From Paenibacillus sp. 598K (GTDB taxonomy: Bacteria; Bacillota; Bacilli; Paenibacillales; Paenibacillaceae): 47,506 bases of DNA. Made by a program: the position numbers and the translations under genes. The stretch is taken from assembly GCF_003851045.1 (NCBI RefSeq), contig NZ_BFBX01000104.1, positions 1 through 47,506 on the forward strand, written 5' to 3'. A model generated the notes under the pieces. The model was given only the letters and a program-made list of their open reading frames with translations, searched no databases and was not told where the DNA came from. Positions 8,165-16,984 of this stretch are shown in pieces. Position 1 is the first letter of the stretch, and each line of letters begins with the position of its first letter.

Positions 8165-8265
8165 GTGCGTGGATCGAGGCCTGTCCTTGAAATAATCGGT
8201 CGCTCGCTCGAATAGCGTGAGAGAAAGAGGCGTCTGACGGGGGACGTAGTATAGGAGGCTGAACA

Positions 8266-9036
8266 ATGGGGAAAGCAAAGACTAGCGAGGAAATCAGACG
8301 AATCGCGAGAGCGGGCCGTCTCGTCGCCGCATGTCATCGCCAAATCAGGGGGTGGCTGGCGCCAGGCATCAGCACGGCCGAGATTGATCGGCGCATCGAG
8401 CGGTACATCCTCAGCCGCAACGGAAAAGCGGCGCAAAAGGGCTATAAAGGCTATCCCTATGCCACATGCGCATCTGTAAATGATGTCGCATGTCACGGCT
8501 TCCCGGACGAGCGGCCGCTGACCGAGGGGGATGTGGTGACGTTCGACCTGGTGGTGGAGCGAGACGGCTGGCTGGCAGATTCGGCCTGGAGCTACCCGGT
8601 CGGCGCCATCGATCCGCGAAGCGCGCATCTACTGCGCACGGCCAAAGGGGCGCTCTATGCCGGTCTAGTCGCAGCCCGGGCAGGGAACCGCATCGGCGAC
8701 ATCGGGCACGCAATCGAGACGTTTGTGTCGAGGACCGGCTGCCGCGTCTTGCCGGGCTTCGTCGGGCATGGCATCGGGCGGTCGCTGCACGAGCCGCCCC
8801 AGGTGCCGCCGACAGGTCAAGCGGGTACTGGAGCCAGACTGGTGGAAGGCATGGCATTGACGATCGAGCCGATTATTACTGTCGGTCAGCCCGATACCTG
8901 GCTTGCGAGGGATGGCTGGACAGTGCGGACCCGTGACGGCGCCCGCGCCGCCCAGTTCGAGCATACGGTGGCCATTACAAAGGAAGGGCCGCGCATCCTG
9001 ACGCGCAGGCCTCGCGCTCCCCGTCGTCAGCGCTGA
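8266..9036 (+). CDS. map: Type I methionine aminopeptidase
   Basis: The enzyme removes the initiator methionine from nascent proteins. The 256-residue length fits type I enzymes. All expected pita-bread-fold residues are visible: H77 (CHGFPD), metal ligands D94, D105, H168 (GHGIG), E201 (IEP) and E232 (FEHT), plus H175. The region around the second aspartate reads GWLADSAW instead of the usual GyHGDtS, a divergent spelling. The gene stands alone and not in the ribosomal adk-map-infA cluster, so it may be a second copy comparable to Bacillus YflG/MapB. AGGAGG precedes the ATG. Its last ten bases overlap the convergent lipoprotein gene. Confidence 0.93.
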   Translation: MGKAKTSEEIRRIARAGRLVAACHRQIRGWLAPGISTAEIDRRIERYILSRNGKAAQKGYKGYPYATCASVNDVACHGFPDERPLTEGDVVTFDLVVERDGWLADSAWSYPVGAIDPRSAHLLRTAKGALYAGLVAARAGNRIGDIGHAIETFVSRTGCRVLPGFVGHGIGRSLHEPPQVPPTGQAGTGARLVEGMALTIEPIITVGQPDTWLARDGWTVRTRDGARAAQFEHTVAITKEGPRILTRRPRAPRRQR

Positions 9037-9791
9037 GCCGCAGCATTAGCCTTGAGCTGTCTGAGCCGCATCGGCGGCTTGCCGCTGTCTGCGAATTCGT
9101 ACTCGGCCAGCTTGTTGAACTCGGTCAGGTACGGCTGCAGCGGCCGGCCCATCCACGTCTCGCGCGCATAATCGACCAGTTCGTTGACGAAATGGCGATT
9201 GGCCGAGATATGCACCTCCTGGACATACGGACTGAGCTGTCGGAGCTTGACCGCGATCGTCTGCTTGAGCTCGGCCGATATGCGTTCATGATCGCTGACC
9301 GACAGGTACGAGTTAAAAGGGGTGACAAGATCGCGATTATCCCAAAACGGGCTGCCGTTTTCGATGTTGTAGACGCCTTTGCCGCTACCGGTGTTGTTTT
9401 GTTCCTGAGCTTGTCTGCCGCCCTTATTTTTGGTGCCGACGGCAGTCCAGTCGAGCACCAGACCGACATAGGCATTTTTATCGGTGAGCATAACGACGGC
9501 TGCCGCCACCCCTTGCGTCTTGGACAGCTTCCTTGAGAGCGCATAACTGTATTCGACATGACTGTTTTGATGCCGATCCGGCTGATTGCCTACAGGTCCG
9601 TACATGCGGTCGCCGAGCATTTTGGGGTCATTCGCTTGTTGGGAGCCGTAGTCGTATTCGCTGTCTTGCACCTTGCGTGTGTAGTTGCAGCCAGTGATTG
9701 TTGTCATTGCCAGGATAGCGGCGACGAGGCAGGACATGAGGTACAGTTGCTTCATCGCAGCTCTACAGAGATCGTCAGATTTTGTCTTCAT
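9027..9791 (-). CDS. YhcN/YlaJ family sporulation lipoprotein
   Basis: The 254-residue product has a signal peptide with lipobox TITGC (lipidated C35). After it comes the family's core, with SRKLSKTQGVAAAVVMLTDKNAYVGLVLD, the YhcN/YlaJ pattern of a short helix followed by V..v.v.d..AyVgv. Members are spore or forespore membrane lipoproteins that affect germination or outgrowth. The ATG at 9791 is chosen for the strong GGAGGAG five to six bases upstream; an internal ATG at 9755 would give a more standard-length signal peptide. A hairpin (9818-9842) lies in the 5' region. No clear sporulation sigma-factor promoter could be assigned by eye. Confidence 0.8.
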   Translation of the reverse strand: MKTKSDDLCRAAMKQLYLMSCLVAAILAMTTITGCNYTRKVQDSEYDYGSQQANDPKMLGDRMYGPVGNQPDRHQNSHVEYSYALSRKLSKTQGVAAAVVMLTDKNAYVGLVLDWTAVGTKNKGGRQAQEQNNTGSGKGVYNIENGSPFWDNRDLVTPFNSYLSVSDHERISAELKQTIAVKLRQLSPYVQEVHISANRHFVNELVDYARETWMGRPLQPYLTEFNKLAEYEFADSGKPPMRLRQLKANAAAQR

Positions 9792-9817
9792 GAGTGCTCC
9801 TCCTACAACCCAAGGCT

Positions 9818-9842
9818 TTCCGAAGGAGAAGATGCTTCGGAA
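9818..9842. repeat. Inverted repeat in the 5' region of the sporulation lipoprotein gene
   Basis: TTCCGAAG (9818-9825) and CTTCGGAA (9835-9842) form a perfect 8-bp hairpin with a 9-base loop, about 27 bases upstream of the minus-strand start. No T-run follows on either strand, so it is more likely an operator or mRNA structure than a terminator. Confidence 0.5.
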
Positions 9843-10046
9843 GCAAGGACTAAGTTTAATGTAAGGATAGGGTTTGCAGCGCAAAGTGAATTATGCGCAC
9901 GAGCTTCATACATAATTGGCCATGGCATCGGCGCACAATAAATGAAGGAAAAGGACGTCCCCGAGCGATTCGCGAAGAGGCTGGAAGGCTAGAAAAACCG
10001 GGAGTTTGACAGCTTTGAGAACAATTTGTGAACTGCGGTGTGATCA

Positions 10047-10075
10047 TTGACAAAGTTGGGGTTCAACTTTATATT
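10047..10075 (+). promoter_or_regulatory. Promoter of the ctaCDEF operon
   Basis: TTGACA (10047-10052) and TATATT (10070-10075) are 17 bases apart. It is the only strong promoter in the 9792-10330 gap and would give a leader of about 250 bases before ctaC. Confidence 0.65.
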
Positions 10076-10149
10076 TAATAAAGTGATTCTGTTTGCTGGG
10101 ATAGCCATGTCATCTGGGCAAAACACGCAGTATGCAGCATGCCGCAACA

Positions 10150-10242
10150 GCTCGCATCCAGGCGAGCCAAGCGCTTCAAACAACCGATAACACTGTCGAG
10201 TATTGACGAGCTCGACCCGATAGCTCCGCGTAGACGGGGCTA
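10150..10242 (+). other. Structured leader of ctaC: three consecutive hairpins
   Basis: Three perfect or near-perfect stems follow each other: GCTCGC/GCGAGC (10150-10167), GTCGAG/CTCGAC (10195-10216) and TAGCTCCG/CGGGGCTA (10221-10242, one G-T pair). The last is followed by GCCTTTT, which could be a weak terminator. The leader fits no riboswitch class that I know. Confidence 0.5.
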
Positions 10243-10330
10243 GCCTTTTGTAGGGGTGTTATTGGCTGGAGGAACCAGCGCTGGGCATTGCACCGCCAAC
10301 TGTAGAAAACGTTTAAAGTGGGGTAGATCA

Positions 10331-11380
10331 ATGATGAAACGGTGGCCTGTAGTAACACGGCTTCTGCCTCTGCTGGCAGGGCTTGCGCTTCTGTTGTCCG
10401 CCTGCGGCCGGGAGGACCTGTCCGCGCTCAGACCGCAGGGGCCGGTAGCACAACAACAATACGGACTTATGCTTTTGTCGATTTCCATCATGGTAATCGT
10501 GGTCGTCGTCGTATTCGCGCTTGCGATCTACGTGCTGATCCGCTTCCGCCGCCGCAAGGGAGACGATACGATCCCGGTGCAGGTGGAGGGCAACCATAAG
10601 CTGGAGATCATCTGGACCGTCATCCCGTTGATGCTGCTCGTCGTGCTCGGCGTACCTACGATCCAGACGGTATTCGGTCTGGCGAAGGACTACAGCAAGG
10701 ACGAAGAGGCGATCCAGGTCAAGGTGACCGCGCACCAATACTGGTGGGAGTTCGAATATCCGCAATACGGCATTACCACTGCGCAAGACCTGATCATCCC
10801 TGAGGGCAAGATCATCTCCATCGAAGCGCAGACGGCTGACGTTATCCACTCGTTCTGGATCCCGTCGCTCGCAGGCAAGATCGACACCAACCCTGCCGGC
10901 AACGTCAACCGCATGTACTTCCAGGCGGATCGGACAGGCGTATTCCTCGGCAAGTGCGCCGAGCTGTGCGGACCATCCCATGCCAACATGGACTTCAAAG
11001 TGAAAGCGGTCGATGAGGCTTCCTTCGAACGCTGGACAGCCGCGATGGCTGCGCCTGCCGTCATGCCAGAGGATGCTGCTGTAGCCGAACTGCTGGCAAG
11101 CCAATGCCTTTATTGCCATGCAATTGGAGAACAAGGTATTGATCTTAACCCTAACTTAACTGGGATCGGCAGCCGCGAGACGATTGCTGGAATTCTTGTT
11201 AACGTGCCTGAGGGAGAAGCGAAATACAAAAATGAAGGCACAGTTTATGAGAATTTGAAACGCTGGCTTAAAGATACAGATGCAGTTAAACCAGGGAATT
11301 TAATGGGCCAAATGGACCTGACAGATGATGAAATAGATGCTATTGCCAAATATTTGGCAGAGCAGAAGTTAGATTATTAA
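10331..11380 (+). CDS. ctaC: Cytochrome c oxidase caa3 subunit II with fused cytochrome c
   Basis: The 349-residue lipoprotein (lipobox LLSAC, C25) has two transmembrane helices (about 45-70 and 92-112). Its CuA domain has ligands H173, C209, E211, C213, H217 and M220 (CAELCGPSHANM). A C-terminal cytochrome c domain carries CLYCH (259-263) and a candidate axial Met at 325 or 328. It accepts electrons from cytochrome c and passes them to CtaD. I chose ATG 10331 (GTGGGG seven bases upstream); 10334 is possible. Composition changes sharply at about 11100: the 60 bases before are 65% GC and the last 160 bases are about 36% GC by count. The break coincides with the cytochrome c domain and suggests acquisition of that domain by recombination. 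Confidence 0.96.
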   Translation: MMKRWPVVTRLLPLLAGLALLLSACGREDLSALRPQGPVAQQQYGLMLLSISIMVIVVVVVFALAIYVLIRFRRRKGDDTIPVQVEGNHKLEIIWTVIPLMLLVVLGVPTIQTVFGLAKDYSKDEEAIQVKVTAHQYWWEFEYPQYGITTAQDLIIPEGKIISIEAQTADVIHSFWIPSLAGKIDTNPAGNVNRMYFQADRTGVFLGKCAELCGPSHANMDFKVKAVDEASFERWTAAMAAPAVMPEDAAVAELLASQCLYCHAIGEQGIDLNPNLTGIGSRETIAGILVNVPEGEAKYKNEGTVYENLKRWLKDTDAVKPGNLMGQMDLTDDEIDAIAKYLAEQKLDY

Positions 11381-11408
11381 TTCACGGGGTTAGAAGGAGG
11401 TACCAACT

Positions 11409-13253
11409 TTGGCTCATGGACACACGGTCAAACGCTACACCGGTCTGATGGACTGGATTACAACGGTTGACCATAAAAAAATCGGGATCCTGTATTTGCT
11501 CGCGGGCGGATTCTTCTTCCTGATCGGCGGCCTTGAGGCCATCCTGATCCGGATCCAGCTCTGGCGTCCAATGAACGACTTCTTAAGCGCGGATATGTTT
11601 AACCAGATGATCACGATGCACGGGACGACGATGATCTTCCTCGCGGCCATGCCGATCTTGTTTGCTCTGATGAATGCGATCGTGCCGCTGCAGATCGGCG
11701 CGCGCGACGTCGCCTTTCCATTTCTGAACTCGCTAGGCTTCTGGACGTTCCTGTTCGGCGGCATCCTGCTGAACATCAGCTGGTTCGCAGGCGGAGCGCC
11801 CAATGCGGGCTGGACGTCTTATGTGCCGCTGGCCAGCCCGTTGTACAGTGAGACGCACGGCGTTGACTTCTATGTCATCGGCTTGCAGATCTCAGGTATC
11901 GGTACGCTGATCGGGGGGATTAACTTCCTCGTAACGATTATCAACATGCGCGCTCCGGGCATGAGTTTTATGCGGATGCCAATGTTTACCTGGGCGATCT
12001 TCGTTACGTCTGCGCTGATCCTGTTCGCCTTCCCGGCTCTGACGGTCGGCCTGGCAGCGCTTATGTTCGACCGGTTGTTCAGCGCGAATTTCTTTAATCC
12101 CGAGCTGGGCGGCAACGTCGTCCTGTGGGAGCATATCTTCTGGATCTTCGGACATCCTGAGGTATATATCCTGATCTTGCCGGCGTTCGGCATCATATCG
12201 GAGGTTATCGCCACGTTCTCGCGCAAGCGGCTGTTCGGTTACAGCTCGATGGTATTCGCGACCGTGCTGATCGGCTTCCTCGGCTTCATGGTATGGGCTC
12301 ACCATATGTTCACCACCGGCCTTGGCCCGGTAGCGAACGCGCTGTTCTCTATCGCCACGATGCTGATTGCCGTACCTACGGGGATCAAGATTTTCAACTG
12401 GATTTTTACGATGTGGGGCGGTTCGATCACGTTCAATACCGCCAACCTGTTCGCCATCGGCTTTGTGCCGACGTTCGTTATGGGCGGCGTCACCGGCGTT
12501 ATGCTCGCAGCTGCGCCTGCTGACTACCAGTATCATGATACGTATTTCGTTGTCGCTCACTTCCACTACGTTATCGTAGGCGGCCTGGTGCTTGGTATCT
12601 TCGCCGGCCTGCATTACTGGTGGCCCAAGATGTTCGGCAAGATTCTCAACGAGACGCTTGGCAAGATTACGTTCTGGACGTTCTTTATCGGCTTCCATCT
12701 GACGTTCTTCGTCCAGCATTTCCTCGGCTTGATGGGGATGCCGCGTCGGATCTATCAATACCTGGACGGCCTCGGCTTCAACGGCATGAACCTGGTCAGT
12801 ACGATCGGCGCGATGCTGATGGGCGTCGGTACCATTGTATTCCTCATCAACATCGTCATCACAGCTGCAAGAAAAGAAAAGCTGTCCGCAGATCCGTGGG
12901 GAGACGGCCGTACGCTGGAGTGGACGATCCCATCGCCTCCGCCGGAGTACAACTTCCTGCAGACGCCGCTCGTACGCGGCTACGACGCGCTCTGGAAGGA
13001 AAAAATGGACGGCAACAAAACCGTTACGCCAGCTGAGCCGATCGGTCCGATCCATATGCCGTCGCCATCGATTCTGCCATTCTTCATGGCTCTGGGCCTG
13101 TTCATCGGCGGCCTGGGCTTTATGTTCCATCAATACATCGTCGGCGGCGCTGGCTTGGTCATCGTGTTCACATGTATGACGCTCCGCTCGCTCTACGATG
13201 ATCATGGCTACCATATCGAGGTTGATGAGCTTCAGAAAGGGGTGAAAGCATGA
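11409..13253 (+). CDS. ctaD: Cytochrome c oxidase caa3 subunit I
   Basis: This is the catalytic haem-copper subunit, which reduces oxygen and pumps protons. The 614-residue length is normal for Bacillota CtaD. Visible ligands are H71 and H386 (low-spin haem), H249 with Y253 in GHPEVY (CuB and the cross-linked tyrosine), H298-H299 (CuB) and H384 (high-spin haem) in HDTYFVVAHFHYV. The start is TTG at 11409, eight bases after AGAAGGAGG; no in-frame ATG lies nearby. It overlaps ctaE by four bases (ATGA). Composition is GC-rich again immediately after the AT-rich end of ctaC. Confidence 0.97.
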   Translation: MAHGHTVKRYTGLMDWITTVDHKKIGILYLLAGGFFFLIGGLEAILIRIQLWRPMNDFLSADMFNQMITMHGTTMIFLAAMPILFALMNAIVPLQIGARDVAFPFLNSLGFWTFLFGGILLNISWFAGGAPNAGWTSYVPLASPLYSETHGVDFYVIGLQISGIGTLIGGINFLVTIINMRAPGMSFMRMPMFTWAIFVTSALILFAFPALTVGLAALMFDRLFSANFFNPELGGNVVLWEHIFWIFGHPEVYILILPAFGIISEVIATFSRKRLFGYSSMVFATVLIGFLGFMVWAHHMFTTGLGPVANALFSIATMLIAVPTGIKIFNWIFTMWGGSITFNTANLFAIGFVPTFVMGGVTGVMLAAAPADYQYHDTYFVVAHFHYVIVGGLVLGIFAGLHYWWPKMFGKILNETLGKITFWTFFIGFHLTFFVQHFLGLMGMPRRIYQYLDGLGFNGMNLVSTIGAMLMGVGTIVFLINIVITAARKEKLSADPWGDGRTLEWTIPSPPPEYNFLQTPLVRGYDALWKEKMDGNKTVTPAEPIGPIHMPSPSILPFFMALGLFIGGLGFMFHQYIVGGAGLVIVFTCMTLRSLYDDHGYHIEVDELQKGVKA

Positions 13254-13870
13254 GCGCGCATACGCATGTAGACGGCCAACTGCCTCATGAGCCTGAGAAG
13301 GCCACCCTGGAAGGACGCAATAAGGTTCTCGGCTTCTGGCTATTCCTTGGCGGTGAGACGGTATTGTTCGGCACCTTGTTCTCCGTCTACCTGGCCCTGC
13401 GCGGCCAGGTGCTCGATGGCAACCCGACAGCCAATGAGCTGTTCCAGCTGCCGCTCGTTGCATTCGCGACGTTCCTGCTCCTGACATCCAGCTTGACGAG
13501 CGTGTTCGCCATCCAGGCGATGCATCGCAACAACGTCAAGTCGATGATTACCTGGTTGATCGTTACGGTTGTCCTTGGTTTCGCATTCCTTGGGGTCGAG
13601 ATCTACGAGTTCTGGCATTACGTTCACGAAGGCCACGGCTTTACGACGAGCGCCTTCAGTTCATCCTTCTATACGCTTGTCGGCTTCCACGGCGCTCACG
13701 TCTTGCTAGGCGTCGCCTGGATCTCGCTCCTGATCGGTCAAGTGTTCAAGAAGGGCCTCAATACCGTTACTGCACCGAAGATTTATGTAGCCGGTCTTTA
13801 CTGGCACTTTGTCGACGTCGTGTGGGTATTCATCTTCACCGTCGTCTATCTGATGGGAAAGGTGGGCTAA
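13250..13870 (+). CDS. ctaE: Cytochrome c oxidase caa3 subunit III
   Basis: The 206-residue protein has five predicted transmembrane helices. It shows the subunit III patterns WLFLGGETVLFGTLFSVY near the N-terminus, an internal FHGAHVLLG and the ending YWHFVDVVWVFIFTVVY. Subunit III stabilises subunit I and supports sustained turnover. The start overlaps the ctaD stop, and ctaF follows three bases after its own stop, so the genes are translationally coupled. Confidence 0.95.
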   Translation: MSAHTHVDGQLPHEPEKATLEGRNKVLGFWLFLGGETVLFGTLFSVYLALRGQVLDGNPTANELFQLPLVAFATFLLLTSSLTSVFAIQAMHRNNVKSMITWLIVTVVLGFAFLGVEIYEFWHYVHEGHGFTTSAFSSSFYTLVGFHGAHVLLGVAWISLLIGQVFKKGLNTVTAPKIYVAGLYWHFVDVVWVFIFTVVYLMGKVG

Positions 13871-13873
13871 GCG

Positions 13874-14197
13874 ATGGCAGGCAACCATTCCAACGCTGCT
13901 GCTGAGGGCAAAGCCAAACGGCATCGGGTCGAGGGGCCGCAGAAGCATATTGTCTCCTACATTTTCTCGATCCTGCTGACCGTGCTTGCTTTTGCCGTCG
14001 TCGCTGCAGGAGAGATCAACACGACCTTTACGTACATCATACTGGTCGGGATGGCTATTCTCCAGATTTTCGTCCAGATGGCTTTCTGGATGCATATGAA
14101 GGATCGTGGGCATCTGCTCCCGATCATCGGCATCATCTTTGGCGTCGTCATCGTGCTTTCGATGGTCGTCATGGCCCAATTCTGGACTTGGTGGTAA
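13874..14197 (+). CDS. ctaF: Cytochrome c oxidase caa3 subunit IV
   Basis: The 107-residue protein has three transmembrane helices in the bacterial subunit IV pattern, including FVQMAFWMHMKD between the second and third. It starts three bases after ctaE. The role of this small subunit is assembly or stability of the complex. An intrinsic terminator lies 25 bases downstream, before ctaG. Confidence 0.93.
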   Translation: MAGNHSNAAAEGKAKRHRVEGPQKHIVSYIFSILLTVLAFAVVAAGEINTTFTYIILVGMAILQIFVQMAFWMHMKDRGHLLPIIGIIFGVVIVLSMVVMAQFWTWW

Positions 14198-14221
14198 GCT
14201 TAACAGTCGGATAGCTTGAAG

Positions 14222-14254
14222 AGAGGAGGGTCATGTGCGACCTCCTCTTTTTTT
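14222..14254 (+). terminator. Intrinsic terminator between ctaF and ctaG
   Basis: AGAGGAG(G)GTC pairs with GACCTCCTCT (one bulged G) and is followed by a run of Ts to 14253. It should cut ctaG from most ctaCDEF transcription unless readthrough occurs. Confidence 0.85.
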
Positions 14255-14297
14255 CAAAGTTTGGCTTGAAAACCTGAATGAAAAAGGGGAATCCATA

Positions 14298-15200
14298 ATG
14301 CTTGGATTACAATACTTCAGCTTTGAGGAATTGTGGAGCCCGATCGTCATGTTCTTCTATGCAGCATTAATCATACTCTATTTCTACCTGATCGGCCCAT
14401 GGCGCGAGCGGCATTTCCCGGCGGAGCCAGCCGCTACGCTCAAGCAGAAGCTGCTGTTTCTTGGCGGTGTGCTGCTCTACTACCTCGCCCAAGGCGGCCC
14501 GCTTGAGCTGCTAGGCCATATGATCTTCTCATTTCATATGACGAATATGGCGATCTCCTATCTCGTCGTGCCGCCGATGATCTTGCTGGGCCTCCCCACC
14601 TTCGTGTGGCGAGCGTTCTTCAGCAAGCCCTTCTGGCAACGGCTGCGTCCGATGATGCATCCGTTGGTGACGTTGGTGCTGTTTAATGTCTTGTTCTCGG
14701 TGTACCATGTGCCGGAGGTTCACGAATATGTGATGCTCAACTTCACCTTGCATCGCATCTATTACTTCGTGCTGCTGGTCGCGTCGTTTATGATGTGGTG
14801 GCAGATCGTCAGTCCGGTGCCCGAGTGGACGAGGCTGAACGGCGTCAAGAAAATGGGCTATATTTTTGCCAATGGCGTCTTGTTGACTCCGGCTTGCGCG
14901 CTCATTATCTTCTCGCCGCAGCCGCTCTACCCGATGTACAACGATCCAGCGATCTGGGTCCAGGCGATGGGCTATTGCATCCCCGGCGATACGGGATGGT
15001 TGCTCGAGCAATTCAGCGGGCCGGAGTTTTTCAACTTCTTGCCGCCGATCGAGGATCAGCAGCTGGGCGGCGTCATTATGAAGCTCGTGCAGGAGTTTAT
15101 GTACGGGGCGATTCTGGCGTATGTGTTTACCCAGTGGTACAAAAAGGAACATGGCGAGTCGAACGATGGATTGCCTAATACCAATCCGGAATTTCAATAA
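14298..15200 (+). CDS. ctaG: Cytochrome c oxidase assembly factor CtaG (caa3 type)
   Basis: The 300-residue integral membrane protein has about seven transmembrane helices. It carries histidine-containing motifs of the caa3_CtaG family, such as LLGHMIFSFHMTNMAISYLVVPP and the PLYPMYNDP region. It is required for assembly of the caa3 oxidase in Bacillus and is unrelated to the Cox11-type CtaG of proteobacteria. ATG 14298 is chosen, with AAAAGGGGAA upstream; the in-frame extension to 14235 would start inside the terminator hairpin. No separate promoter is obvious between the terminator and the start. Confidence 0.93.
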   Translation: MLGLQYFSFEELWSPIVMFFYAALIILYFYLIGPWRERHFPAEPAATLKQKLLFLGGVLLYYLAQGGPLELLGHMIFSFHMTNMAISYLVVPPMILLGLPTFVWRAFFSKPFWQRLRPMMHPLVTLVLFNVLFSVYHVPEVHEYVMLNFTLHRIYYFVLLVASFMMWWQIVSPVPEWTRLNGVKKMGYIFANGVLLTPACALIIFSPQPLYPMYNDPAIWVQAMGYCIPGDTGWLLEQFSGPEFFNFLPPIEDQQLGGVIMKLVQEFMYGAILAYVFTQWYKKEHGESNDGLPNTNPEFQ

Positions 15201-15412
15201 ATTTATATTCTTATATGTAGGAAACAACACCATTGATAAGCATAATGATTGTAGATAGTTAGAAATTTAAGACCGATTGAAACAGACTTCTTTCCCTTAG
15301 ATTGCTATCTGTTTTTCTTCAACGAATGACATATCAACAATCTACTCATTTTTTGCTTGTTTGGATTTCAACGGCTCGTAGCACCGGATTTTAGCTAATT
15401 AAGTTAAAAATT

Positions 15413-15454
15413 AATAGCCTAATCCTTTCTTTAAACAGAAGGGATTAGGCTATT
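15413..15454. terminator. Strong bidirectional terminator-like hairpin in the AT-rich gap
   Basis: AATAGCCTAATCC (15413-15425) pairs perfectly with GGATTAGGCTATT (15442-15454), with A-rich and T-rich flanks. It probably ends the ctaG transcript. The rest of 15201-15610 is AT-rich and I see no gene in it; a weak AACAGA/TCTGTT hairpin with five Ts lies at 15281-15316. Confidence 0.75.
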
Positions 15455-15610
15455 TGTATTCACCAAAAATATGTTTAATAGTATCAGGGCTTTTTTGTAA
15501 CCAAAGGGGATAGCTTGTTTTTATCGAAAAGCATGTGAGGGAAAGCTTATATTCATAAATTTAATGAGGATGATATTAAAGAGATTAATATTTTCTAATC
15601 TTATATTATA

Positions 15611-15639
15611 TGGAAACAAGCGCTTTTGTATGGTAAAAT
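15611..15639 (+). promoter_or_regulatory. Candidate promoter of the protease gene with overlapping cre-like site
   Basis: TGGAAA (15611-15616) and the extended -10 TGGTAAAAT (ending 15639) are 17 bases apart. Between them lies CAAGCGCTTTTG around 15617-15628, whose AAGCGCTT core matches the centre of a CcpA cre site; the flanks fit poorly. Confidence 0.45.
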
Positions 15640-15666
15640 CAAGAAAACGAAAAAGGAGTTGAGATT

Positions 15667-16959
15667 ATGAAAAGAATTTCTTATTTGTTATTGTCAACGG
15701 TTTTGTTTTTTGGATTTTCTGGAGCTTTATCGGCAAATTCTTTTTTTGTTAATCAAGAAGAGAGCGCATACAATCTTCAACACGAAGCTAATCTGAAATT
15801 TCGCAAGGAATTTGGATTAGAGCAACGCATGGCTTCAGCTAAAACAATGACGAGTGTCATGCTGATATCACCCAAGTATGGAGTCTATCTTACCCCACAA
15901 GAAGAGAGAGAATTGGATATCAGGTTGGAGAAGCAAGAAAGAATCGTTCCTAACCTCAAAAGGTATATTGAAGAAAAATATGAAGACAAGTTAGGAATGA
16001 TGTATATTGACCAATCAGACGGAGGGAGTATTAACATTGGAATAGATAGTGAAGAAATGTTGAGCAATTATGATCAGGAAAATGTTAAAGAACTGTTTGG
16101 CGAAGTAGGGGAAATTAACTTTTTTGAAGCTGAAGCATCTGAAAAAGAATTAGATGATTTGCATATGAAAATTGCAAGTGACATAGATATCTTGTCTGAA
16201 GAAGGAATAAAAGTGCATTATATTGATACAAATTTAAAAAAACAAATTGTAGAGGTTGGTCTTGAAAATCTCGATGAGGAAATAGAACGTAAGTTCAAAG
16301 ATTATTATTCAGATAGAATAGAATTAAAGATTTCTGCTCCTAGCCAGCCAGATAATCGCGCTGCGACTTACACTAATTTGCAAGCAGGTATTAGAATAAA
16401 TACTTGCACTTTAGGATTTAATGCTCGCTCAGGTGCAGCTAATCCAAGTTATTATGCCATAACTGCAGCTCATTGTGGTAGCCTAGGGACAACTTTCATG
16501 CAAGGAAGTAATAATATTGGAACAGTCATTAAAAGAGTGTTTAGTAATGGGGTTGATGCTATGGCTATTGGGCAAAATACAAATTTAACATATACAAGAA
16601 ATCTATACACCACTGTTAGTAACGGCGGATTTTTTTCAACTAGGCAGCCTCTTTCGCAAACAATTGTTGGACAAGCTGTTTTTATGTCTGGTCAGGCATC
16701 AAATACTGTAACTTCAGGAACAATTGTAAGTTTAAACAGAACAGTTACTTATCCATCTGATGGCGCTATAAGTAATCTTATTGCAGCTAGTTATTCTAGA
16801 ACTGGGGGCGATAGTGGGGCGCCAGTCTACAATTCTAATATGCTTATGGGGGTTCACAGCGGGCATGTTGGAAATGATGCTTTATATTCTCAAATAGAAC
16901 GTGTGATTAATCAACTTAATGGCACATGCTCGAACTGTTTTATCCCCATACTTCAATAG
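15667..16959 (+). CDS. Secreted trypsin-like (S1 family) serine protease with long pro-region
   Basis: The 430-residue protein has a signal peptide (residues 1-23, ending LSA) and a charged pro-region of about 200 residues. The chymotrypsin-fold domain begins near 235. The catalytic triad is visible as H269 (TAAHCG), D297 (GVDAMAIG) and S383 (TGGDSGAPV). The layout resembles streptogrisin/alpha-lytic proteases, whose pro-region assists folding and is then cleaved. AAAGGAG precedes the ATG. Base composition differs strongly from its neighbours: lines I counted range from about 25 to 42% GC, with A/T-ending codons. Apparent insertion-sequence debris follows, so recent transfer is likely. Confidence 0.88.
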   Translation: MKRISYLLLSTVLFFGFSGALSANSFFVNQEESAYNLQHEANLKFRKEFGLEQRMASAKTMTSVMLISPKYGVYLTPQEERELDIRLEKQERIVPNLKRYIEEKYEDKLGMMYIDQSDGGSINIGIDSEEMLSNYDQENVKELFGEVGEINFFEAEASEKELDDLHMKIASDIDILSEEGIKVHYIDTNLKKQIVEVGLENLDEEIERKFKDYYSDRIELKISAPSQPDNRAATYTNLQAGIRINTCTLGFNARSGAANPSYYAITAAHCGSLGTTFMQGSNNIGTVIKRVFSNGVDAMAIGQNTNLTYTRNLYTTVSNGGFFSTRQPLSQTIVGQAVFMSGQASNTVTSGTIVSLNRTVTYPSDGAISNLIAASYSRTGGDSGAPVYNSNMLMGVHSGHVGNDALYSQIERVINQLNGTCSNCFIPILQ

Positions 16960-16984
16960 ATTTAAGCACGCGTAAAGGAAGTGA

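Noticed and set aside
11892..13487. A 531-residue minus-strand frame opposite ctaD/ctaE
   Set aside because: It lies wholly over well-supported oxidase genes and shows the Arg/His/Asp-rich composition of a reverse shadow.
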